Assembly: GCF_014641455.1 (NCBI RefSeq)
Contig: NZ_BMHT01000006.1
Location: forward strand, 248,001 to 312,000
Direction of reading: 5' to 3'
DNA from: Hymenobacter cavernae
Lineage (GTDB): Bacteria > Bacteroidota > Bacteroidia > Cytophagales > Hymenobacteraceae
DNA length: 64,000 nt
Shown one piece after another: positions 51,447-58,528 of the stretch. The notes under the pieces were generated by a model. That model did not search any database. It was not told the DNA's origin and saw only the letters and a list, made by a program, of their open reading frames with translations. The position numbers and the translations under genes were made by a program. Within the stretch, counting starts at the first letter, position 1. Each line of letters begins with the position of its first letter.

Positions 51447-52250
51447 ATGCATCTCCCGCCAACTCCTTCCCTCCCACTCACCCTCACTGACCAGCTAGGC
51501 CGGCGGGTGGTAGTGCCATATCCGCCCCAACGTATCGTGTCGTTGGTGCCTTCGCAAACGGAATTACTGTTTGACCTAGGCCTAGGTACGCGGGTGGTCG
51601 GCGTAACGAAGTTCTGCATACACCCTAGCCAAGCGCGGCAACGAGCCACTGTTATCGGTGGCACGAAGAACTTCGACTTTGAGAAGATTGCGGCGCTCAA
51701 GCCCGATCTTATTCTAGGCAACAAGGAAGAAAATTACCAGGAAGGTATTGAACAGCTAGCAGATCAATATCCCGTCTGGCTCAGCGACATCAGCACGCTG
51801 GAGGAGGCCTTGCACATGATTCGGCAAGTGGGCATGCTTACGGCTACGCAAGCTAAAGCCGAGGCTCTGGCGACTGATATAGCGGATTCTTTCGCAAACC
51901 TAGGTTCTACTGCTTCACCTGTTTCAGCAGCGTATTTCATCTGGCGCAAGCCGTACATGGTGGCAGCAAGCGGTACGTTCATTAACGATTTGCTCACCCG
52001 CGCAGGGTTCCGCAACATTTTTGCTGGGCAGAGCCGCTATCCGGAAATTACCCGCGAGCAACTAGCTGACGCTGCGCCTCAGGTTATCTTTCTCTCTTCG
52101 GAACCCTACCCTTTTAAGGAAAAGCATGTGTCGGAATTTGCCGAGATGTGCCCCAAGGCAGCCATCCGTATTGTCGATGGCGAGCTATTCAGCTGGTATG
52201 GCAGTCGGCTGCGCTACTCGGCGGCTTACTTTCGAGAACTGCACCCATAA
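51447..52250 (+). CDS. BtuF-like helical-backbone metal/cobalamin receptor without signal peptide
   Basis: A 267-aa periplasmic-binding-protein-fold protein: QRIVSLVPSQTELLFDLGLGTRVVGVTKFCIHP, IAALKPDLILGNKEENYQEGIEQL, and FSWYGSRLRYSAAYF at the end. This is the TroA/BtuF class that binds cobalamin or a siderophore. Unexpectedly, no signal peptide or lipobox precedes the domain from ATG 51447, and no in-frame upstream extension supplies one. It may act in the cytoplasm or be exported by another route. No permease or ATPase adjoins it. A tandem pair of CCTAGG lies at 51575-51586 (D-L-G-L-G codons). Confidence 0.8.
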   Translation: MHLPPTPSLPLTLTDQLGRRVVVPYPPQRIVSLVPSQTELLFDLGLGTRVVGVTKFCIHPSQARQRATVIGGTKNFDFEKIAALKPDLILGNKEENYQEGIEQLADQYPVWLSDISTLEEALHMIRQVGMLTATQAKAEALATDIADSFANLGSTASPVSAAYFIWRKPYMVAASGTFINDLLTRAGFRNIFAGQSRYPEITREQLADAAPQVIFLSSEPYPFKEKHVSEFAEMCPKAAIRIVDGELFSWYGSRLRYSAAYFRELHP

Positions 52251-52336
52251 ACTGTCATTCCGAGCTAAGCGAGGAATCTGAGTAAATTACCTAGGTTAGC
52301 CACTCAGATTCCTCGCTTAGCTCGGAATGACAGTTT
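52249..52336. repeat. Perfect 35-bp inverted repeat with CCTAGG in the loop
   Basis: The left arm 52249-52283 (starting AAACTGTCATTCCGAGC) and the right arm 52302-52336 are exact reverse complements over 35 bases. The 18-base loop contains ACCTAGGT. It lies between the convergent btuF-like and aroA genes and overlaps the TAA stop of the former. There is no T-tract. It is a strong candidate mobile or recombinational palindrome. Confidence 0.9.
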
Positions 52337-52353
52337 GTTGATTATTAGTCAGA

Positions 52354-53595
52354 TTACCCAATCTGAAAGCCAGCCTTTTCCAGCTCGCTCCAGAACTGCG
52401 GATACGACTTGCGCACCACTTTTGGGTCCTGAATGGTTAGCGGGCCACGTATAGCGAGGGGCGCGAAAGCCATGGCCATACGGTGGTCGTGGTAGGTGGC
52501 TACCTCCTGCCCATTCACCTGAAAGTTCTCGGACGTGACGCGAAAATGTGCGTCGGCTTCTTCGAGTAGATACGCCCTGAAGCTAGCTAGCTCGGTCTGC
52601 AACGCGGCAATGCGGTCGGTTTCCTTAATGCGCAGGCTTTCCAGGCCCGTCATAACCAAGTTAATACCTTTAGCAGCTGCCACAACCGCTACGGTTTGAG
52701 CTAGGTCAGGACAATCGGTGAAGTCGTGGGTGAGTTCCGTAGCAGACGGTATTTGGGTCAGGCGCACGCCATCAGCCACGAACTCGGTAGCTACCCCTAG
52801 CTTTTCCATGATGCCGACGATGGCCTGGTCACCTTGCCAGGAATACTGGCGCAAGCCTGGCAGCGTAATCTCGGAACCAGCCGGCCCGAGCGCCACCATG
52901 GCGTACCAGTAGCTAGCCGCCGACCAGTCGGACTCAATCGTGTAATCGGCTGACTGGTAAGCAGCAGGGCGCACTTCCAGCACGCTGCCCAGGTCACGGA
53001 AGCTCGCGCCGAAGTGCTGCATCAGCGCCTGCGTCATGCGGATGTAAGGCCGCGAGCCGACCTTACCCACCAGGTTCACGCGCAAACCGCTAGGCAGCAT
53101 AGGCCCGATCATGAGCAATGCTGAGATATACTGGCTGCTGATGTCGCCGCGGACGCTTAGCTCAGCCAGCTCGCCGTCAGCGGTGGCTTCGGGCTGCCAG
53201 CCTTGCAGGCGTAAGGGCGGAAAGCCTTCAGTTTCGGCGTATTCAATGCGGGCACCTAGCTCACGTAGCGCATCTACCAGCACCATAATGGGGCGCTCCT
53301 TCATGCGAGCGGTGCCCGTGAGCAAGGCATGGCGGTTCGTTACAGCTAAATAGGCCGTCAGGAAGCGCATGACAGTGCCCGCATCCTCGGCATCAAGGGC
53401 TTCGGCCGTTGGGTCGGCCAACAGACGCTGCATGAGCTGCGTGTCGTTGGCGTCAGAAAGGTTGTCGAGACGGCCGCTGCCAGCTAGGGCTTGAATGATG
53501 AGGGCACGGTTGCTCTCACTTTTGGAAGCGGGCAATTGGGCCGTGCCGCTGAGCGGAGCACCGGACCACTGAAGCGTCAGAGAGGTCGAATTCAC
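52354..53595 (-). CDS. aroA: 3-phosphoshikimate 1-carboxyvinyltransferase (EPSP synthase)
   Basis: A 413-aa enzyme of the shikimate pathway joining phosphoenolpyruvate to shikimate-3-phosphate. Conserved blocks: LPASKSESNRALIIQALA, DAGTVMRFLTAYLAV, RPIMVLVDALRELGARIEY, VRGDISSQYISALLM, ESDWSAASYWYAMVAL and YHDHRMAMAFAPLAI. It starts with GTG at 53595, overlapping the TGA stop of aroB by 4 bases (GTGA), so it is translationally coupled. Confidence 0.94.
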   Translation of the reverse strand: MNSTSLTLQWSGAPLSGTAQLPASKSESNRALIIQALAGSGRLDNLSDANDTQLMQRLLADPTAEALDAEDAGTVMRFLTAYLAVTNRHALLTGTARMKERPIMVLVDALRELGARIEYAETEGFPPLRLQGWQPEATADGELAELSVRGDISSQYISALLMIGPMLPSGLRVNLVGKVGSRPYIRMTQALMQHFGASFRDLGSVLEVRPAAYQSADYTIESDWSAASYWYAMVALGPAGSEITLPGLRQYSWQGDQAIVGIMEKLGVATEFVADGVRLTQIPSATELTHDFTDCPDLAQTVAVVAAAKGINLVMTGLESLRIKETDRIAALQTELASFRAYLLEEADAHFRVTSENFQVNGQEVATYHDHRMAMAFAPLAIRGPLTIQDPKVVRKSYPQFWSELEKAGFQIG

Positions 53596-54632
53596 AGGCG
53601 ATGATAGTAACGGAGCGACGCAGCCAACTCGGCCAGGGTCACGGGTTGATCGTACACGGCGTGGCCAATGCCTTGCAGCAGTGTACAGTTGATAGTAGTA
53701 CCCACGTTCTTTTTATCTTGCAAAGCTAGCTCGGCAATGGCGTCGGTTTCGAGCGTCACAAAGTGGATCTTCTCATACACTGAAAAGAGGAACGTTTCAA
53801 TTTTATCTAGCTCTTCGGGGCTAAGCAGGCCTTTTTGCACCGAAAGCCAGCTTTCGCACACCATACCTGCTGCAATAGCTTCGCCGTGCAGCACTTCGCG
53901 GCCAGGCTGCCCGAGCAGGTAGCTTTCCAGCGCGTGCCCTACCGTATGGCCGAAGTTCAGGATTTTGCGCAGGCCGCTCTCCAGCGGATCAGCCTCCACA
54001 ATGCGCTGCTTTGTGGCTACCGACTCGCGAATAATCGGCGTCCAGTCGTCCACGAACATGCCTTGCCAGCGCTGCTCTTCGAAAGTCGCTGCGTCGGCAA
54101 TGAGCCAGTGCTTCACAATCTCCGCGTAGCCTGATTTCAGTTGCCGTGGGTCGAGTGTAGTCAGGAAGGCCGGATCGATAAACACGCCCGCTGGCTCCTG
54201 AAACACGCCGAGCTGGTTTTTGAAGTTCTGGAAATCGACGCCAGTTTTGCCGCCTACGCTAGCATCTACCTGAGCCAGCAGCGTAGTGGGCACCTGCATG
54301 CACCGAATGCCTCGCTTATAAAGCGCCGCACACAAGCCGCCCATATCCGTGATGACGCCGCCACCTAGGTTGACCAACACCCCAAAGCGGTCGGTGCGGT
54401 ACTCGGTGAGGCAGTTCCACACGTTTTCGCAGGTAGACAGGGTTTTATATTCCTCGCCAGCCGGAACTTCAATCAGATGATGGTCTTCGGGCAGGTGTGG
54501 CAACAGCAATGGATAGCAGAGCCGGGCCGTGTTAGAGTCGGTCAGTACCAGCACGCGGCTTACGGCGGGTTGGCGAAGCAATGTACCTAAGGCAGGTAGC
54601 GCCTCTGAACCGAAAGAGAGCGGAGCGTTCAA
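53592..54632 (-). CDS. aroB: 3-dehydroquinate synthase
   Basis: A 346-aa NAD- and metal-dependent enzyme closing DAHP into 3-dehydroquinate, the second step of the shikimate pathway. Blocks: NLGGGVITDMGGLCAALYKRGI, QVPTTLLAQVDASVGGKTGVDF, KNQLGVFQEPAGVFIDP, KSGYAEIVKHWLI and ILNFGHTVGHALES with metal-binding His. The best start is TTG (54632): it places FGSEALPALGTLL at the N-terminus, and no in-frame ATG is found upstream. It is the first gene of the aroB-aroA operon. Confidence 0.93.
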   Translation of the reverse strand: MNAPLSFGSEALPALGTLLRQPAVSRVLVLTDSNTARLCYPLLLPHLPEDHHLIEVPAGEEYKTLSTCENVWNCLTEYRTDRFGVLVNLGGGVITDMGGLCAALYKRGIRCMQVPTTLLAQVDASVGGKTGVDFQNFKNQLGVFQEPAGVFIDPAFLTTLDPRQLKSGYAEIVKHWLIADAATFEEQRWQGMFVDDWTPIIRESVATKQRIVEADPLESGLRKILNFGHTVGHALESYLLGQPGREVLHGEAIAAGMVCESWLSVQKGLLSPEELDKIETFLFSVYEKIHFVTLETDAIAELALQDKKNVGTTINCTLLQGIGHAVYDQPVTLAELAASLRYYHRL

Positions 54633-54998
54633 TGGAAAGTGCTTTTTGCGAAACAGAACGTCACCCAGATGTGGGTACCTGGCAAAAGTAGCGGGTTCCG
54701 CGTAATGCCGCCTACTGCTATTACCCGAAGCAAGCCGTTCCTTCTACTTTTTACGGCGGCGTCTTCCTTTGATGCAGCAAAAAGCGAGTTGACCGTAGCG
54801 GCTGCGGCTGCGCATCGTAAACAAACTCTTTTGCAAAAATCAGCGTTTTATCATGTAACCCTCATATTACCAAGGACAAGGCTTAGCCTTGCTCCTATTG
54901 CAACCTTAGCCGTCTGGCGAGAGTCATCTTTGCAGCCAGCTTTGGCAAACGCCGCTTGAAGCTAGCTTTCCACCTCACCCAACCCACCTGATTTTGCC
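54633..54998. other. 366-bp divergent intergenic region
   Basis: It separates the start of aroB from a lipoprotein gene. It has a small AAGGCTTAGCCTT hairpin near 54883-54895 and a GCTAGC site just before the lipoprotein gene. An open frame here has no protein-like features and is not called. Confidence 0.5.
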
Positions 54999-55427
54999 AT
55001 GAACCAGCGCTCATCACTCATCTATTCGCTCTTCTTTTTGCTGCTTACCGCCGTGTTAGTGAGCTGTGATAAAGACAAAGACGTTGCTACGCCCAAGCCC
55101 AACATTCTCGTCGGCCGTTGGGATTTGTACCAGACCAGCGGCGGTTTCGCCGGCAATACTATGGAAATAGCGGCTGGCACGTCGCAGCTAGAGTTTACCG
55201 CCGATAGCACCGTTCGTTTCTATGACAAAGGCAAGCTCGTGGATACGCGTCAGTACTCGGTACGAGCCAGCACCAGCCCGGCCGATGGCACGCCGGCCCA
55301 GATGATCTTCTACATTGTACCGGGTGCACGTTATAGCCCTCAGCACCTCGAGGTTAGCAACGACCAACTCATCCTGACGGATGATATGGCTGATGGCTAC
55401 GTTCATCGTTACCGGCGCATAAAGTAA
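54999..55427 (+). CDS. Lipocalin-like lipoprotein
   Basis: A 142-aa protein with lipobox LVSC (Cys25 after MNQRSSLIYSLFFLLLTAVLV). The mature part, ILVGRWDLYQTSGG...LEFTADSTVRFYDKGKLVDTRQYSVRA, has the G-x-W start and the repeated beta strands of small Bacteroidota lipocalin-like proteins. A ligand is unknown. It is monocistronic. Confidence 0.75.
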   Translation: MNQRSSLIYSLFFLLLTAVLVSCDKDKDVATPKPNILVGRWDLYQTSGGFAGNTMEIAAGTSQLEFTADSTVRFYDKGKLVDTRQYSVRASTSPADGTPAQMIFYIVPGARYSPQHLEVSNDQLILTDDMADGYVHRYRRIK

Positions 55428-55562
55428 CACAAGCAACTTTGCGAGAAGTAGCACCTGAAGCTAGCCTTTGGCCGCTGCGCACACGTACACAGGGCAGATA
55501 GCAGCGGGGCGGAACGAAGGCGGGGTGGAACCCAGTTGCCCGCTTTAACGCCCTTTACCGGC

Positions 55563-55570
55563 TATCTTCG
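55563..55570 (+). promoter_or_regulatory. Putative -7 box for proline dehydrogenase
   Basis: TATCTTCG resembles TAnnTTTG and lies 36 bases before the ATG at 55607; TTGC is 23 bases upstream. Confidence 0.4.
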
Positions 55571-55606
55571 CCCCGCCGTACGTTCTATTTAAACCCACCC
55601 CTGATT

Positions 55607-56797
55607 ATGCCCGCAACCCAGGCTGCTCCCATTTCTTTTGAGAACACTGCTATTGCCTTCGCGGGCAAATCGGATGGCGAACTGCGCCGCATGTACGCGC
55701 TGTTTGCCGCCATGAACAGCAATTCGCTGGTCAAAACCGGGAGCGGCCTCATGAACCTGGCCCTGAAGTGGCGTCTGCCGGTCAAGTTTGCTATTAAGCA
55801 AACAATTTTCAAGCAATTCTGCGGCGGCGAAACCATTCGGGAGTGCCTACCGGTCATTGAGGAGCTAGGTCGCTACCACATCGGTACCATTCTCGACTAC
55901 TCGGTGGAGGGCGAAGGCAGCGACAAAAGCTTCGACGCGACCTGCAACGAGATTCTGGCGACCATCGATATGGCGCACCGCTCGACCCACATTCCATTCT
56001 CGGTTTTCAAGGTAACGGGCGTAGCCGACAGCGATATTCTGGAGAAGATACAGGCAGGCAAAGCCCTATCAGCTACTGAGAAAGCTAGCTTTGAGCGCTC
56101 CAAAAACCGCATCAATGCCATTTGCGAGCGGGCGCATCAGTACGGCGTGCGCGTGTTCGTCGATGCCGAAGAAAGCTGGTTTCAGCAGACTATTGACGAC
56201 CTGACGTACGAGATGATGGCGCGCTACAACCGCGAGTCGGCCATCGTCTGGAACACGTATCAGCTCTACCGCCACGACCGGCTCGACGCCATCAAGCACG
56301 CTGCCGATGTGGCGGAGCGCGAGGGCTATTACCTAGGTGGCAAGCTCGTGCGCGGCGCCTACCTCGAAAAGGAAAGCCGAGTAGCAGCGCAGCGCGGCTA
56401 CACGAACCCTATCAACCCAACGAAGAACGCTACCGATGCCCTCTACGATGAAGCGTTGCACTACTGCGTAGAGCGCGTGGAGCGCATCAGCTTCTGTGCT
56501 GGCACTCACAATGAAGCTAGTTCTTTGTTGCTCACCGAGTTAATGCAGGAGCACAACCTGCGCCCCGGCGATTCGCGCATCTGGTTTGCCCAGCTCTACG
56601 GCATGAGCGACAACCTCAGCTACAACCTAGCCGACGCTGGTTATAATACGGCTAAGTATGTACCTTATGGCCCTGTTGAGGCTGTAATGCCCTATCTACT
56701 ACGCCGCGCCAACGAAAATACGGCCATTGCGGGCCAAAGCAGCCGCGAGTTCCTGCTGATCCAAAAGGAAATGGCACGCCGCAAGCTTGCCAAGTAG
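55607..56797 (+). CDS. Proline dehydrogenase
   Basis: A 396-aa FAD enzyme oxidising proline to pyrroline-5-carboxylate. It has the PRODH TIM barrel: YSVEGEGSDKSFD, RVFVDAEESWFQQTIDDLTYEMMARYN, IVWNTYQLYRHDRLDAIKHAAD, LGGKLVRGAYLEKESRVA, FCAGTHNEASSLLLTELM and PYGPVEAVMPYLLRRANENTA with the substrate-binding RR pair. It is the monofunctional form; the P5C dehydrogenase is not in the window. Confidence 0.94.
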   Translation: MPATQAAPISFENTAIAFAGKSDGELRRMYALFAAMNSNSLVKTGSGLMNLALKWRLPVKFAIKQTIFKQFCGGETIRECLPVIEELGRYHIGTILDYSVEGEGSDKSFDATCNEILATIDMAHRSTHIPFSVFKVTGVADSDILEKIQAGKALSATEKASFERSKNRINAICERAHQYGVRVFVDAEESWFQQTIDDLTYEMMARYNRESAIVWNTYQLYRHDRLDAIKHAADVAEREGYYLGGKLVRGAYLEKESRVAAQRGYTNPINPTKNATDALYDEALHYCVERVERISFCAGTHNEASSLLLTELMQEHNLRPGDSRIWFAQLYGMSDNLSYNLADAGYNTAKYVPYGPVEAVMPYLLRRANENTAIAGQSSREFLLIQKEMARRKLAK

Positions 56798-56902
56798 CGA
56801 GTGCTAGGTGGCGGCACAATTTTGGTTTAAGGTGGGTCGCTGCTTGGGTATTATGTCCTAATCAGCGTTCTTGGCTTCCTCTCCCTCACCCACCGTTTGC
56901 CC

Positions 56903-57292
56903 ATGATTAGTCGCCTTCGTAATCACCTTATCCGCTTTTCCCGCCACCAGGTAGGTACTACCAGCTATCTGAACCTAGTGCAGGATGCGGAGCTAGGTTT
57001 CAACCTAGAAATCTCCCACGAAAAAGCCCGCCTGAACGAATTACTGGCCGAGCTGTCAGAAGAAGAGTACCGTGCAGGTCGCCCTATTCTGAGCTGCCTG
57101 GTGAAAGTGGAAGGCTCAAAAGGCCAAGGCGACAACTTCTACAAGCTCTGCGAACGGCTAGGCCTGGGTGAGTGGCGCACGCTCAAACACGACCCCGATT
57201 TCCTAAAAGGCTTGCGCACGGCGTGCCGCGCTTTTTGGCAGGATGACGCCAATTATGAAAAATTCGGGCAAGCTGATAAGCTATACACCTGA
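56903..57292 (+). CDS. Uncharacterised small protein
   Basis: A 129-aa soluble, mostly helical protein. A distinctive block is ISHEKARLNELLAELSEEEYRAGRPILSCLVKVEGSKGQGDNFYKLCERLGLGEW; the C-terminus is FWQDDANYEKFGQADK. I do not recognise the family. The GQGDNFYKLCE stretch looks like a conserved surface that could be tested for. The ATG at 56903 is used. It contains two AGCTAGG/CCTAG-type CTAG sites. Confidence 0.55.
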   Translation: MISRLRNHLIRFSRHQVGTTSYLNLVQDAELGFNLEISHEKARLNELLAELSEEEYRAGRPILSCLVKVEGSKGQGDNFYKLCERLGLGEWRTLKHDPDFLKGLRTACRAFWQDDANYEKFGQADKLYT

Positions 57293-57440
57293 TTTGGAAT
57301 GGGTTAAGATAAAGTAAGGTAAAATTTCTGTAACCCCTGCGGAGAGGCTCCCGTTAAGCTATACAATTCCAACGCTCAATTTCTGGGGCCCCTTGGAATA
57401 AAAACTCTCTCCCCAACCAACCTTTAACTTTCTCCACCCC

Positions 57441-58163
57441 ATGCAAACCAACGAATCGATCAATCCGGAAAATGCTGGCACTGGTTCAGGCGCAAACTAT
57501 GGTACCGGCGCAACTGGTACTGGCTACAGCGCTAGCAATCCAACCACTTCCAATACTACTTCCAGCGGCAACCTAGGTAACTCTAGCATAGGCGATGCTG
57601 GCAATGCGGGTGCCTCTACCTACGGTACAGCTTCAGGTGGTACTACTTCAGGCTCTACTACCTACGCTACCTTCAGCGACCGTGCTAGCGCTGAGCGTGC
57701 TTATAACTCGCTGTCGTCGCGCGGCTATTCGAAGGATGATGTGAACGTATTGATGTCAGACGACACGCGTAAAACTCACTTCGGTGACAACACGCCTGAC
57801 TCCGACCTAGGTGATAAGGCCATGGAAGGTGCCGGCGTAGGCTCGGCCATTGGTGGCACGGCTGGTGCTATCATCGGTGCTATTGCCGCTATCGGTACTT
57901 CGGTAGCTTTGCCAGGCCTAGGTTTGGTAATCGCTGGCCCGATTGCTGCTGCACTGGCTGGTGCCGGTGCCGGTGGTCTAACGGGTGGTTTGGTAGGTGC
58001 ACTAGTAGGGTCGGGCATCCCGGAAGAGCACGCTGCTGAGTACGAAAGCGACATCAAAAACGGTGGTATCGTGATGGGTGTGAAACACCGCAACCCAGAA
58101 GATGCTGACTATCTGCACAACGAATTCCAGAGCAGCAACGCCAGCAAAGTGCGTAGCTACTAA
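57441..58163 (+). CDS. General stress protein with glycine-zipper membrane region
   Basis: A 240-aa protein. The first about 75 residues are a low-complexity Gly/Ser/Thr/Asn region. Then a general-stress-protein-like module, ATFSDRASAERAYNSLSSRGYSKDDVNVLMSD, is followed by a long Gly/Ala zipper (about residues 128-196: AGVGSAIGGTAGAIIGAIAAIG... AGAGGLTGGLVGAL) that can insert into membranes. The C-terminal part is IPEEHAAEYESDIKNGGIVMGVKHR. It is probably induced by stress. It contains three CCTAGG sites in 0.35 kb (57572, 57806, 57917). Confidence 0.78.
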   Translation: MQTNESINPENAGTGSGANYGTGATGTGYSASNPTTSNTTSSGNLGNSSIGDAGNAGASTYGTASGGTTSGSTTYATFSDRASAERAYNSLSSRGYSKDDVNVLMSDDTRKTHFGDNTPDSDLGDKAMEGAGVGSAIGGTAGAIIGAIAAIGTSVALPGLGLVIAGPIAAALAGAGAGGLTGGLVGALVGSGIPEEHAAEYESDIKNGGIVMGVKHRNPEDADYLHNEFQSSNASKVRSY

Positions 58164-58207
58164 TTAGTTCTGCTTCCCTGCCTTTTAACCCGGCGGTGCA
58201 TAAATTC

Positions 58208-58240
58208 GAAAAGGCCTCCCTCAAAAAAGGGAGGCCTTTT
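58208..58240 (+). terminator. Intrinsic terminator after the stress-protein gene
   Basis: AAAAGGCCTCCCT pairs with AGGGAGGCCTTTT around a CAAAAA-type loop. Confidence 0.88.
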
Positions 58241-58493
58241 ATGTTATCCGAAAGTTGAGCTAGCTTTTTCACCGGCTACTCATCTTTGCCTAATTTTTTA
58301 CCCATGATTGGCGGCATCCTTTTATCTTTTAAACGTTAAAGGTATGATAGCCACCTAGGTCTGCGGTCAGCCATTCTGCCAGTACACTCTTCCGCTCGCA
58401 GATTTAATTAGCGGGCACTTATTTAGCCGCTGCACACGTTTTAAAGTCGTAATCCGGTTGCTTCCCTCCCTAGTACCAGGATCGACTTTTACG

Positions 58494-58501
58494 TATATTT
58501 G
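58494..58501 (+). promoter_or_regulatory. -7 promoter box for the tail-specific protease
   Basis: TATATTTG exactly matches TAnnTTTG and lies 28 bases before the ATG at 58529. No convincing -33 TTTG is at the usual spacing. The rest of the gap (58241-58493) holds a CCTAGG site and no gene. Confidence 0.5.
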
Positions 58502-58528
58502 ATTTTCCTCCAATTTACATAGCATTCT

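Noticed and set aside
54639..54959. A 106-residue open frame between aroB and the lipoprotein gene
   Set aside because: There is no conserved block, no signal and poor codon use; it lies in a divergent intergenic region.
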